From Chrysogorgia sp. JL179-B06 (Eukaryota; Cnidaria; Anthozoa; Scleralcyonacea; Chrysogorgiidae): 64,000 nucleotides of DNA. This document shows, in pieces, positions 1 to 10,905 of the stretch. The position numbers were made by a program, and so were the translations under genes. The notes beneath the pieces were generated by a model. That model was not told the origin of the DNA. It was given only the letters and a program-made list of their open reading frames with translations, and did not search any database. The stretch lies in NCBI GenBank assembly GCA_035772405.1, contig JAYKKM010000204.1:409501-473500 (forward strand), read 5' to 3'. The stretch's first letter is position 1; every line of letters starts with the position of its first letter.

Positions 1-1320
1 GATTGGAGAAAGGCGCTCGATAATCGTCAAGTAGTTGGTATTGTGTTCGTTGACTTCCGAAAGGCCTTCGACTCTATATCACACTCGGTATTACTTGAAA
101 AACTGCTGGGTCTGGGTATCTCTGGTGATCTTTGGTCCTCGATTGCTAACTACTTGTCTGATCGTTCGCAAAAAAACAGTCGTAAATGGGTGTCAATCAC
201 AGTCCATGTCAGTCAAATATGGTGTTCCCCAAGGATCAGTGCTTGGCCCTATTCTGTTCTCTTTATTTTGTAACGACCTGCCTGAAACCTGTGAAGTTGA
301 TGAAGGGGATATCTATATGTATGCTGATGATACCACCATTTATGTAATTGGTCCAAATCATGATTCTGTTACCTCAACACTCAATAGAGTTTTATGTAAG
401 CTATACGAGTGGTGCTGTCACAACCTTTTAACACCACACCCTGGTAAAACTGAATTTATGATACTCGGGCGAGGTAAATTCGTGGGGCCATTGCAAGGTA
501 TTAAATTAGGAAATAGTTACCTTAAACAAGTTGAGTCTTCCAGATGTTTAGGTATTGAAATAGATAGTAAATTAAAGTGGAAAGCTCATGTCACTGAACT
601 AATTAAGTCGTTTGCACAGAAACTTAACCTTTTAAAGTCTCTTTATTTTTTACCAACCAAGGCAAAGGCAGATTTTTACTTTAAAGTAATATTACCCTCA
701 ATCACATACGGACTCGTAATATGGGGATCATGTGGAAAAACCCTATTTGATGATCTAGAGCGTATACATGTACGGGCGGCCAAATTGATTTATAAGTTGG
801 ACTTGCAAACACCAACAGAGGATGTTCTAGCTCAAACAAATTGGAAACCACTTGAGAAGTTATATTCACAGAGATTGTTATTTTTAGTACAAAATTGTTA
901 TTATGGTCATTCCCCTACTCCACTACATTCATTATTTTTAAAATATTTTTGTAATTATAACTTAAGAAGAAAATTGACTATTGTTCTTCCCAAGCCTAAG
1001 ACTGATTTTTTAAAGAAATCAATTTCGTACCAAGCAGCAGTGTTATGGAACTCTCTGGATAACAACACAAGAACAATAGACGACACTAAGAAGTTTAAGC
1101 TAGCAATCAAGAAATTGCTATCAAAAGCGAAATAGCCTATATTTGTAAGATTTTTATTGAAGAATAGTATATTATAAGATGATGTATAATAGATAGATAG
1201 TAATATGCACAGTTAACAGTTTGTGTATAGATATGTTATATCATGTAAATGCACGACCACATCAGCCATGCTGTAAACTTTATATCGTGTTGAAATAAAT
1301 GCTTTTATTATTATTATTAT
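1..1320 (+). mobile_element. LINE (CR1/L2-like), 3' portion
   Basis: This is the 3' part of a non-LTR retrotransposon that runs off the left edge of the window. It holds the reverse transcriptase palm and the C-terminal segment, followed by about 180 bases of 3' UTR. It ends in an ATAAATGC-like signal and a short TTA microsatellite rather than poly(A). A microsatellite tail of this kind is typical of CR1/L2-group LINEs. The clade assignment is by general resemblance only. Confidence 0.8.
43..1135 (+). pseudogene. LINE ORF2: reverse transcriptase, C-terminal part
   Basis: The reading frame contains the RT palm motif A (FVDFRKAFDSI), then motif B (GVPQGSVLGPILF) and the catalytic YADDT box of motif C, followed by the long C-terminal region usual for CR1/L2 LINEs. 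Motif A lies in one frame and motifs B and C in another. The shift is at or next to a run of seven A at 170-176, so the copy is broken. The N-terminal endonuclease lies outside the window. In an intact element the protein would nick target DNA and copy the LINE RNA at the nick. This copy should be inactive. Confidence 0.85.
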
Positions 1321-1874
1321 CCCTTGCTACTCCCACATTACTCCAGTACTAGAACAACTTCATTGGCTTCCTGTCCGTCTTCGCATCCAGTTTAAAGTAG
1401 CTCTCCTAATGTTTAAAGTCTCGAGAGGCATGGCACCTGACTATATAACTGAACTTTTTGAGATTAAGGGCTCGGGCCGTTACGCATTACGTTCTTCAAA
1501 TCAGAAGCTTTTTATGGTTCCTCGGTCACGCTATAAAACCTTCGGTGATCGTGCATTCTCACTAGCAGGACCTAAGACCTGGAACAGTCTACCGCTTTCT
1601 GTTCGGAACAGCGATACTGTTGACTCTTTTAAAACTAGACTTAAAACTTTTTTATTCATTTCAGCATATAAGTAATAGTTTTCTTCTTATATTATATAAG
1701 TACATTAACGATATACAATATAATAGTCTATATAAATACAATGTAAAAATACATAATTTTAGCCTTCATCATTTACTATTTAATTAGAGTTTTTAATATT
1801 GTAAAGCGCTTTAGAATATGTTATAATTTAAGCGCTATATAAATTATGTTATTATTATTTATTATTATTATTAT
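1321..1874 (+). mobile_element. 5'-truncated LINE tail, family shared with 23105-23997
   Basis: From 1322 to 1675 one frame encodes the C-terminal end of a CR1-type ORF2, with LHWLPVRLRIQFKVALLMFK, RGMAPDYI and GPKTWNSLP. These are hallmark strings of a LINE family common in invertebrates. The 3' UTR ends with the octamer-like TTTAAGCGCTATATA and a TTA microsatellite (about 1845-1874). The same tail ends the copy at 23105-23997, so the two are members of one family. Reverse transcription began at this end and stopped early, which is the usual 5' truncation. Confidence 0.85.
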
Positions 1875-1884
1875 ACCAATTATT

Positions 1885-2078
1885 GAAAAATGTGTATCAA
1901 GACAATTCAGTAGGTTAGTTAGTTCAGATAAGTTTTTTGTGAGACTACGAATATTTAAGTGTAAAACAGAGAACCTTAAGTTATTAGAATACTTCTTTGT
2001 CAATAATTCATTAACTTGGTCTTCAGTATAATAATGACAGTGACTTGAGTCAGGATTATGATTTATATCGGACGTCAA
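1885..2078 (-). pseudogene. LINE ORF2 N-terminus (start of APE endonuclease)
   Basis: The minus-strand frame reads through FSVLHLNIRSLTKNLSEL and then TNLLNCLDTHFSIIGI. This is the first beta strand and helix of the APE-type endonuclease of CR1/Jockey-like LINEs, where N of LNIRSL is a conserved active-site position. The next expected motif (TETWL-like) is missing because the sequence runs into the TTA microsatellite. It is a terminal fragment only. Confidence 0.6.
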
Positions 2079-2203
2079 CGGGTTAAAATATTGTGATGTT
2101 AATCTATCGGCATCGAATTTAACAGGGCCATGATTAAATTCATAAATTACAAGTTGAAAAGTATCTTTAAAATAAATATTTGAAGTACAAAATACAATAT
2201 AAC

Positions 2204-3011
2204 TTATCTGTTATTCACGTGGAGATAATTGTTCAAGTCATTTAGACTTTTAATCAGTACTGGTCGCGAGTCTATGGTCTTCCTGAGGAAAACATTGAAG
2301 TTCTTCACCCAGCAATAACTGTAATTATATCGGTTTTGGCATTTCTTGGCTTCAGCTAAAAGACTCTGGGTCTTAGGTGTCAGATGTTCGACAATGAAAG
2401 CACCCGAGAGAGATATATCTTCCAGCAGGTCAATTCTAACCGGGTCAACTTTAGACACCTCCTTTCTCACACGCATAATTTCATTTCACCGATCGCCTGA
2501 CAAACTTACAAATAATAGGCTTCGGCCATCTGAAGCTTTCCTCGTTGGGACACAATGTGCTATGTCCACATCATAATTTGGTACTTGTACTCCCATTTCC
2601 TTAAACAACTTGATGCAGAAGTTTTTGTTTGCCGATTCTCTCTCCTGCTCTGGAACACCAATGATCTTTAAATTGTATTGATAACTGTCTTTGAATTTCT
2701 TCTATCACATTTGCGATTTGATTGGTATGGTCTTCTAGGTTGTCTAAGCGGTCATTTAGTTGTTGGAACTCTTTGTCAGCATATAAACGAAATTGATTTA
2801 GTTCATCATATTTGTTGCTGAAGAATTCAAGGCTTTTGATGGTCTCGGCATCTGACAGGGAGGCTGACGAACCGCCATGATTAGCTTGTTGAGTTTCATC
2901 GAATTTTGTAGAAGTAACTTCTTGGAAGTTCTTGAATTCCGTCCTAAGACTTTCTAACTGTGATTTTAGACAATCGTTTTCTTTTTTAAGTGATTTAATG
3001 GTATCAGGCAT
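2204..3011 (-). pseudogene. LINE ORF1 remnant (coiled coil plus FP25-like C-terminal domain)
   Basis: Two frames together cover an ORF1-like protein. The N-terminal 110 residues are strongly heptad-like (leucine, asparagine and glutamate rich, with LKKENDCLKSQLESL and LNDRLDNLEDHTNQI), as expected for a coiled-coil trimerisation region. The second frame (2476-2204) carries IVEHLTPKTQSLLAEAKK and YCWVKNFNVFLRK. These resemble the C-terminal domain of LINE ORF1 proteins related to baculovirus FP25. A frame break of about 125 bases separates them. ORF1 products bind LINE RNA. This copy is not intact. Confidence 0.6.
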
Positions 3012-3162
3012 GGTTTAAGTTCGATTTCATACGAGCTAGCTAGCAAACACACGTCTTCATGCTCGTCACGCCTCGATAACTCAATTAAAAGAGCAATTAA
3101 AAGACGTTTCTTTTCTTTTTAGATTTAGCAAGTTTTGTAATGTCCTCAATGGTTGTTGCATC

Positions 3163-4235
3163 TCATGTTGTATCTGTAAATAACCATTCTTTTTTTACAC
3201 CAAATCTTTCTCCGCTTTTACATGTGCACCAAATACAAGCACATTTAAATGATGCAGAGTCAATACCAAGGCAAATGGCTAAAAACTTCCAATCACCGCC
3301 CAAAAAATACTCAATAGCAATATACTCATCTTCTATAAATAATGTAGTTAAACTTTCAACCTCCTTCATCATATCAGAAAGACCTAAAGCTAAAGTTTCA
3401 GAATGTTCTGGAACATTTAATATAGCAAGCACATAGTTGCTGTCTTCAACTTTGCGGCTATTTTCTTCCAGAACAGTAAATGTAAAGTAAATATAAAGTT
3501 GATTATATGAAGTCTCCTACCTAAATTTTTTCCATCTCCAGAAAGTTTTATTCTTATTTTTTTATTTGAAAGTATTGCTGCTCTCTTGTGGATCTTTGAA
3601 AAGCTGCTGTACTCGAACATATAACTTGTTGTACCACCATTACATCCATTTGGTAATCGTAAAATGTTCCAACATTTAAGTTTTTAATGTGTTTCTTTAA
3701 TTTCCATGACCGAGGCATATCTTTACATATTTGAGATATTTCTGGTATCCAGAGTCTGATACATTGAATTTATCTTTAACATACAGCATAAAATTGAGAT
3801 TATCATTACTCAGGTAAGGCTTAGGGACTCATATTTTCCACTTTCTTTTTTTGAATTGCAATGCTGCTTGCAACAAAACCATAGTTTCCAAGGAATGAAA
3901 GGGAAGTTTGGGCATCATTGATCAAAACCTTTTTTAATTTGGGATCTATGTTGCCTAAAATACTGAGAAAATTGTTTTGCAGATGGACCACATCTTGGAC
4001 CATTGGCCTTTCCTTTCTGTATCTGGATAAGCTGCCTTGTCAACTTTTGAATTTTTTTTTTCATTTGTTTGTCCTTGGAAAGAATGGTTCCATTTCTGCA
4101 TTCAATTTAAGCAGCTTTTCTTTTGCAGATGTCAGTTCATTTTCAGCCTTTCGTTTTAGATCAGACAGTTCAGCTTTTTCAGCAGTGAACCTCTCATTTT
4201 GCACTAACAGTTTTGCTTGAATTAGCTCATTGTAA
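3163..4235 (-). pseudogene. Decayed cnidarian-type repeat-family gene, 3' exons (GGDWKF / CxWCxC family)
   Basis: Several minus-strand frames align end to end. There is a coiled-coil stretch (about 4230-4080), a segment with NDNLNFMLYVKDKFNVSDSG, and then KIRIKLSGDGKNLGRR followed by YFLGGDWKFLAICLGIDSA and the CACIWCTC cysteine cluster. I recall this order from large multicopy families of uncharacterised invertebrate proteins that may be transposase-like, but I cannot name the family. In-frame stops and shifts separate the blocks. It lies just downstream of the UBZ-containing remnant on the same strand and could be its 3' half. Confidence 0.5.
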
Positions 4236-4365
4236 TATATATAACATGTTCAAAATGATCCATCATTCTTCCACATAATATATTTAATAACTTTTTAAGT
4301 TGTCTCCCCCACCACAGTGCTTCACCTTAGCATTCTTATTTTCACCCAGAACAACTATTATTCAC

Positions 4366-5460
4366 TCATTGACCTGAAAACGTCACCTTCACAAGTTGGT
4401 CTGGTACATAGTAGAGATTACGGGCACTTTTAAAATCTTCCCATATCTTCTTTGTCTCAGTTATTCTGATGGCATCTTCCTCCAATTTTAGATAATCCTT
4501 TCTCAGAGATTCAATATTTGTTTTGATGCATTGATCATTCGGTTCCTCTAAACTGCATGGTGGAAGTTCATCAATGCAATCACCATCCTGAATAATTTCC
4601 TTGTTAAGTAAACCTTCAGCGCAAATATCTGCATGGTTAGCAATCTCCTGGATTGGAAACTTTTGAAAGCACGTTGGGCATTCTACTTCATAAGGAGTAC
4701 TAGGCAATTTACAAGAACTTGATGCTGAAGGTCTTTCGTTTGATTGTTCGTTTGGTGTAGTTTCGTCTCTTTGCTCTTTTGGTGCAATTTCGTTGGTAAA
4801 AACAACCTCATCTTCGTCGCTATTTGGTTCACTCTTCATTACTTGTTTTAAAACGTCAAAATGTTGCTGAGGCAGAAGGTAAAACACAATCCTGCCATAA
4901 CCAAACCCAGATTCCTGCTTAGACTTTTCAAGGGAGAAAGGCTGTTCAGGGTCTGTGCCGGGAACTCACTGGCATCTGAAAACTAATTTGTAATCAATGT
5001 CAGCCTTGAACGTTCTGTTGAACGCCTCGTGCTTTTTAATCGCTGCCATGCGTATATCGTCGGCACTTGCCGATGGAAGAACTTTAAGGGGAAGAGTCTC
5101 TATGTCTCAGACTTTCATCTTTGTTCATTATTCCTATCTGTATGCTGACAGGAACCAGAACTTTGGGTTTTTTACCACCTTTCTTTCGTATAAAAAAAGA
5201 ATTCGTTAAGGCTAGGGAGTTTTTGATTTGATTACTTTGTTTAGACAGGGTAGCCCATTCAGCAACAAGGCTAGTATCCAGAGAGGCCCTGCATTAAACA
5301 AAAAATATATATGTACATCAAAGCTGCAGGACAGGGAAGACGAGGCACCAGATGCCACCACTCTACCGCCGGACTGGTTTCCACACGAAGGGCAAAATTT
5401 GAATCGAATTTCCAATGCCAATCTACAGCCAGAACAAAATTTTGGTGTTCGTTCGGCCAT
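4366..5460 (-). pseudogene. Zinc-ribbon plus UBZ-like finger gene remnant
   Basis: A first exon starts at 5460 with MAERTPKFCSGC and a second CxxC pair (FCPSCG), a zinc ribbon. It may end at a GT near 5310. A second block from about 5215 encodes a basic linker and a domain ending FGYGRIVFYLLP, then the finger ECPTCFQKFPIQEIANHADIC (4680-4600), which fits a C2HC ubiquitin-binding zinc finger (UBZ). After it comes IWEDFKSARNLYYVPDQLVK, which resembles the start of HECT-like domains. A TGA interrupts the second block near 4970 and the frame stops at 4366. Similar zinc-ribbon/UBZ architectures are common in cnidarians. The product would be a ubiquitin-linked protein, but this copy is probably dead. 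Confidence 0.5.
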
Positions 5461-5631
5461 TTTGGAAGCGCGCCTAGAAGCATAGAGACTGGAGACAATA
5501 TTTGTACTGAGAAAAATATATTTGTATTGCCGTTCTGGGCCACTGTAGATATGCTAAAAAATGATGTAACAATTTTTGTAGTGCACATTTTACCAAAGTG
5601 TTAGCCAACACCACAGTTCCAACTCCTTTCT

Positions 5632-8600
5632 GAGTAATTCCATGTCAATTCATCCAAGGGGTGGAACCACATTTCAAATTTGTAGGATAAATTTGTAACC
5701 ATGAGACAAGTAAAAATCCAAAATTTCAGACTTGTACCTTAATAGTTTGCGATTTATGGGATATTATATTTGGGGGATTTTGTCAAAAAATGGGCGTGGC
5801 TCACATGACTTACCTTGGTGGTGGCTAAGTGAAATATTAATAAAACTTAGACAATTTACTGTATTTTCATGAAAATTGGTGCACTGACTAAGTTGATGTT
5901 GTAGAATCCAAAAATTATAATTAAAAATATATACAACCAAAAGGTAATGTGTCAGTTGCTCTTCAAATTTGAAATTTCGAAAATGACCAGCAACATGACA
6001 TGGCACACTTGAGGCGTAAATTTAGCAATGTGGGGAACATGAAACAGAAATTTTGAGATAACCATCTTAAAGTACATATGTCCATAAGTATTTTAGGGTA
6101 GTTTCATCAATTGTTCTGTTCTGCCTCAAAAGTTATGATGGCTCAAAAATATATACCAACATTTATATATTTTACACATACGCATCATTATTATCACATT
6201 CATGATTTAAAAATAAGTCTCCAATTTATTATGAAGGCTGTACACTTTGATAGCTTGATTTATGACTTAAACAGAAAGCAACAATATGATAATTACAACA
6301 GTTAATGAGTCCCAATTTCAAGCTCTAAATTTAGAATTTTTTCATAATCACTACCACTTATCTGATACATCCTTCCCGTGGCTGTTTTGGGGATATCAAT
6401 TTTGAAAATGAATTTATCAAATGGAACCCAGCATTGACCATCTCTTGTTGGCCATTTAAACCTTTTAATTGGTCCATGAGGGTGCATAAATTTAACAAGA
6501 AAGTCCTTCTGTTCCTGGTTAATTTCTTCCAAGCCAACCCACCAAAATGAGTCGCACTGGCAGGTGATAAACTCCATTGTCTTTACATCTGAAACCTGCT
6601 CTGCTGTTACATTGTCAAAAATGTGAATGTTCCAGCTGCTGCCTCATCATCACTAACCCTCTTGTAGCTAATTTTCCCTTCAGAAAATGGAAAAAAATTA
6701 TGGTAACTCCTTGTATCAGGAATTGTCTTCCCATTCTCAAATCTGTTAGACAGCGCTTGTCTGATAGGAGCCATATCCATCTTTCTTACCTTTAAAAATT
6801 TGATGCCAGTAATATTTGACTCGCAAAACTCATACATTTTGTCCATTGACAATATTTGATCGTCTAAAGGTCTCTGCAGACTTGCCCTTGCAACTAGTCT
6901 TTTAACAGTACCTCCAATACCATCACAGGGTGATTTTCCATGGCTGGTTGCAAAGAATGTCCATTTTGCAGTTAAGCCAAAATCTCTGAAATGGTGACAA
7001 AGATTTAAGAGGTTCTTAAAGTTTTTATACTGACCAGCACAACCATCTGAAAAATATTCTATGCTGGTAACACTGGGGAGTTCTCTCTTCAAATACTTTA
7101 CAATCTCTGCTTGCACTTGATACACAAAGCAAGTGTCATGCTCCATGTCATCAGATATGACACAGACTCACATTGAAGCTTATCATTCTCCATGTAGTAT
7201 ATAGCAACTGGATGCAGAGTACAACCGATTTTGTTCCAATGAAAGCCTTGGATTTCATCTTGCACCATAAACTGGTAATTTTCGGCAAAGTCTAACAGAG
7301 CAATGCATGATGTTCCACACAATTCTTCTTTCTGATCCTTCAGATACCTGGATTGACTTTTTGCTATAAAAGAATGCACAGTCAAATTACTGATTGCATT
7401 AACAAGAAGTTCAAGAAACTCTTCAGTAGACATTGCTTGAGTATTTAGCATTGCTCTATCAGTCCCCTGCCATTGCTGGAAAGAAATATCTTCCGCTAGC
7501 GAATTGACGAACATTTCCTCCAAGTAATGTTTAAGAGCGTTTGCTCCTAGGCAACGTTCACAGCGATGTACCATACACATCTTGTTGTTCAGATCACAAA
7601 CAGTCCTTGCCATGAGATCACGATAGTTTTTGTCAATATTAGCAGCATTCACTAGTAGTTGTGCATTCTGATGGCTGGTACATACACAAACAGAACCAAC
7701 TACACACACCATTTAGGCCTTAGACTACAAAATTTCGAAAAGCCAACCTTGGCATGTGGATATTTCTCTTTGAAGGCACTATACAGCTCCTTTAAGTTGT
7801 AGAGAAGTAACCGTCGCTGTTTATGCACATTCCGTGAGACACTAACATAGTCCTTTTCCCCTGGCATTAGTCTTGAGAATTCATCATCCTCAAAAAAGTT
7901 CACAACAAGTGATTTTGTGTCTTCAGCAAGTGTTTTGCCACGTCTTGGATTGGGAACAGATAAAATTCCCCTTTCTTCTTTCAACTTTCTGGCAGCATGA
8001 ATAGTATACTCTGACACCATGACTCAGGTGTGAGGGTCAAAATTTGAATTTTCATTTTGTAATCTGACGTTCTGAGCTTTTCCTTCATAAGATAAGTCAA
8101 TGTATCTAAATCTGCTGCCTTTGCTTGTATGGAGGGTGAAATTGTTGCATGTGGGTCATTTCTTTTCAAATCTGCACTGTCGACATCAAGGACAGCTGCT
8201 ACTGTCCTCAATTGATGCACACGCCTGATCTATTTTGCTCTTTGCTTCACTGATTTTTCGTTGCTTTGATAGGCTGTGTGTTTTTATAGGGGAAACTGCA
8301 AGCTCCTCAAGACTAGTATTCATCAAGTCTCTTGCATCTCTTTCAAATTCTGATATTTCACAGTCAGTGTCGTTATCTGTCTGTGACTCATCATTTTGTT
8401 CTTCAATTGTGGCCTTCTTAAAGCAGTTTCTACAAAGTTGCCAGCCGGGTATTGCATTAAATCCCTTTTGCCTAAGTTTCTTTGCAAGATCAAGGGCGAT
8501 ATTATGGCCACCCTTCACCTTACCTTTATGGATATTGCAACATTTGTTGAATCTTCGTTCAAATACACCACTCAACATTTTCCCCTCGCCCGGCGCAAAG

Positions 8601-8640
8601 CACCGGCCGAGGGTGCTAATATCGACCGGCGTTTAGTCCC
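5632..8640 (-). mobile_element. Decayed DNA transposon, same family as 39298-43436
   Basis: The low-coordinate end begins GAGTAATTCCATGTCAATTC at 5632, which matches the terminal repeat of the second copy (GGGTCATTCCATGTCAAATC at 39299). A conserved block follows about 45 bases inward (TTTCAAATTTGTA against TTTGAAATTTGTA). No matching inverted end is visible on the right, so the promoter-side terminus is lost or beyond recognition. The 3' non-coding part spans 5632-6300 and the transposase remnant 6302-8578. Confidence 0.6.
6302..8578 (-). pseudogene. Transposase remnant (uncharacterised invertebrate DDE-like family)
   Basis: Six consecutive minus-strand frames cover one protein. An N-terminal cysteine/histidine domain (GWQLCRNC) is followed by ILTLTPESW, FSRLMPGEKDYVSV, GFSKFCSLRPKW and MCMVHRCERC. 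Then come DFAENYQFMVQDE with FHW and TLHP, YFSDGCAGQYKNFKNLLNL, FFATSHGKSPCDGIGG, and a C-terminal domain with WVGLEE and TATGRMYQI. The conserved acidic residues in DFAEN, FSDG and PCDG are plausible catalytic positions. Frame changes near 8200, 8000, 7705, 7140 and 6600 mark small deletions relative to the second copy (for example at PESW and RPKWC). I do not know the formal superfamily. Confidence 0.7.
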
Positions 8641-9224
8641 TCATCACGGGATTCCAGGCGTTTGTCAGAGTCACTTTCAGTTTCCTTGTATATATATATT
8701 GAGGATCAACGTCGTCGATCATGCGCGGCATCGGAAAATTTGGCCCTGGTAACTATTGAACAAAGTAAACACTGAATTCATGCCGAAACTGTGGAATGTA
8801 GTGTTGACAGACAAGCAAGTTTTATTTTGAAATATTCATCTATGCCTATGGATACTTTGCTCGGACACGAATACAGGTAAATAAATTAGTATTCTCAGTA
8901 TTCAAGGATAGTACACTGTATGTGTTGAGCGAAGGCCCTTTTATTTTAACTTTTAAGTGTCTATTTAGATAAACAAGGCGTTCGTTCCCAACCCGCGATT
9001 TCCGGTCGAGTTCGATATAAAACATTATTTTTAATACATTAATATGCCTTTTCAGCATAGTTTTTTTGTTAGGGTTGCTAATTTGGTTAGGTAATTATAT
9101 TAGGATTAGCATTTCGTTGAATTATAAAAGACTACCGCCTTTACTGCTACCGTACGAATAGCCACTGCCTTCACTAGACACTACTTTATCGTTTATTTAT
9201 ACAGTAACTCTTTGATTGTCTTGA

Positions 9225-9252
9225 GTGACGTAGGGCTTTCGCTCGAAACGTT
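9225..9252 (+). other. Degenerate hammerhead-like motif of the Penelope type
   Basis: The string GTGACGTAGGGCTTTCGCTC followed directly by GAAAC resembles the hammerhead core CUGANGA - stem II - GAAA. Stem II would be GGGC/GCTC around a TTTC loop. The first core base is G instead of C, and an extra T interrupts the GA. Such sequences occur in the terminal regions of Penelope-like elements. Here it is probably a relic. Confidence 0.3.
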
Positions 9253-10370
9253 GAATGTCTGAGACCTGTTACACACTATTTTGGCAGTGCACCAACCTTT
9301 AAAAGATCTGTATTTCTGCCTACAATGTACAGTACGCTGAACAATATTTTATCTTCAATAAAACAACCATGTCATGTTATTGTTTGTTAGTTGTAACTTG
9401 TATAGTACTGCATTGTGATTGTTCAGAAATCTTTAGACACATTTTGAAATACTTAACCGAGAGAGTTGTACTATATACATTCTGGGATTGGGAAAAGTTT
9501 AGGCATTATTAATAATACGAATAAAAATACAGGATAGCCTGTTCAATGCTAACACTGGTATTGACAGGGTCCTGTTTCCTAACAAATTACAATTATTATT
9601 TATTACAAATATAAATTTATTACACATATTCATATATATGTACAATATGTTACAAAAACTAATTATAACTTGAAAGTTGTATAAATCCTACAAATGTAGT
9701 ATTGTCAATTAAGGCAATAGATATTAGATAATGCTCTTACACGTATGCAATGAACAAATCCATTGAGATTAAAATAGTTCTTTAGAAATGGTGGTAAAAT
9801 GCCTTCAAGACATTTCTTAACTAACATGGTACCAATCCGGGTTTCTATTAACCGATCAGTTTCATGTCCAGACTTAGGAAAGGTCAGTTTCTCTGCCCTG
9901 CATTGAGACCTCAAGAGCATCTATCCTCACCAACAATTGGGATAGAATCCCTAATACTGTATTAAAACCAAATTGATGCCTATATACATTTGCACTATAT
10001 GCACCCCTAGACATTTGAATGATAAAGAGAATGCACTTTCTTCCTTCATTCTTTAACAGTCTTTGGTGTCTTTTTATACTACGGAGTTGATTATTTCATG
10101 AATCACAAGGTCGGTGAGAAGGGGGCAAATAGCCTGGGACCTTGCAAGGGGCCCGGCCACATCAATCACTTGTGACTGGTGTAATCTGCAGACCAATGAA
10201 ATGTTGCAACCATTTTGCATACCTAACACAAAGTACCAGTTCATCTCAACACTGTTCCCCAATTCCGTCGAATACTGTGAATTATTGAACGGAGGTGTCC
10301 AAAACAAAAATTATTGAACGCTGATGACGTCACTAGGACAAAGCGCATAACTACAGTACTGTATTACAGT

Positions 10371-10446
10371 AGTAAATTAGCAACTATGCTATAAAAGTTT
10401 CAAACAGTAAGCGAGCGAGGGGTGTTGCGTATAACGTATTTCTAGT
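10371..10446. repeat. Direct repeat, copy 1
   Basis: This 76-base sequence (starting AGTAAATTAGCAACTATGCT) recurs in the same orientation at 10830-10905 with a handful of mismatches. The spacing is about 460 bases, as in a small LTR-like or MITE pair, but no TG...CA ends or target duplication are evident. Confidence 0.6.
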
Positions 10447-10829
10447 ACTATGGTGTATGCAGATAGTGATGTTAGTTTTATCTTGCTGTAAAGTCATTCC
10501 TGCTCTCATAAGAAATATTTCTTGCATATCTGCACAATAGTCACTAAGCTTTTCCATACCCTGTATCCTTGTATGGGAGAGCTTATGGATTCATCTCCCA
10601 TAGTTTCTCCAAAATTACACTTACTCAAAGTCATCTCGACATCCCATGATTGATTTAAAAGTTACTAAAATGCATATACCATATATGGATTAGGATATAT
10701 ACACATCAACTTTTCCCACAGGTGGCCCAAGCTCTCTGTGTGTGTTTCTTCTATTATTTTGCTTAAAAATTTTACTTTAATCATAAACGTATGGTTTACT
10801 TAGCTTTAGCATGATAAAGATCAATTATC

Positions 10830-10905
10830 AGTAAATTAGCAACTACGCTATAATAGTTTCAAACAGTAAGCAGGCGAGGGGTGTTGAGTATAACGTATTT
10901 CTAGT
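10830..10905. repeat. Direct repeat, copy 2
   Basis: This is the second copy of the 76-base repeat at 10371-10446. Both end with GTATAACGTATTTCTAGT or a close variant. The 380 bases between them contain no gene that I can recognise. Confidence 0.6.

Larger units (their letters stand above)
1875..3130 (-). mobile_element. LINE 5' portion (ORF1 plus start of ORF2), minus strand
   Basis: This is a two-ORF LINE read on the minus strand. ORF1 remnants occupy 3011-2204 and the start of ORF2 occupies 2078-1885. The element is cut off where the plus-strand LINE tail with its TTA repeat begins, so the tail either inserted into it or replaced its remainder. Upstream of ORF1, about 3012-3130 may be its 5' UTR. 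Confidence 0.65.

Noticed and set aside
6111..6305. Plus-strand frame starting MFCSASKVMMAQKYI
   Set aside because: It lies in the AT-rich 3' non-coding part of a decayed transposon and is not protein-like.
10074..10317. Overlapping open frames on both strands
   Set aside because: Neither shows a recognisable motif, and the two mirror each other, so a chance open stretch is likelier than a gene.
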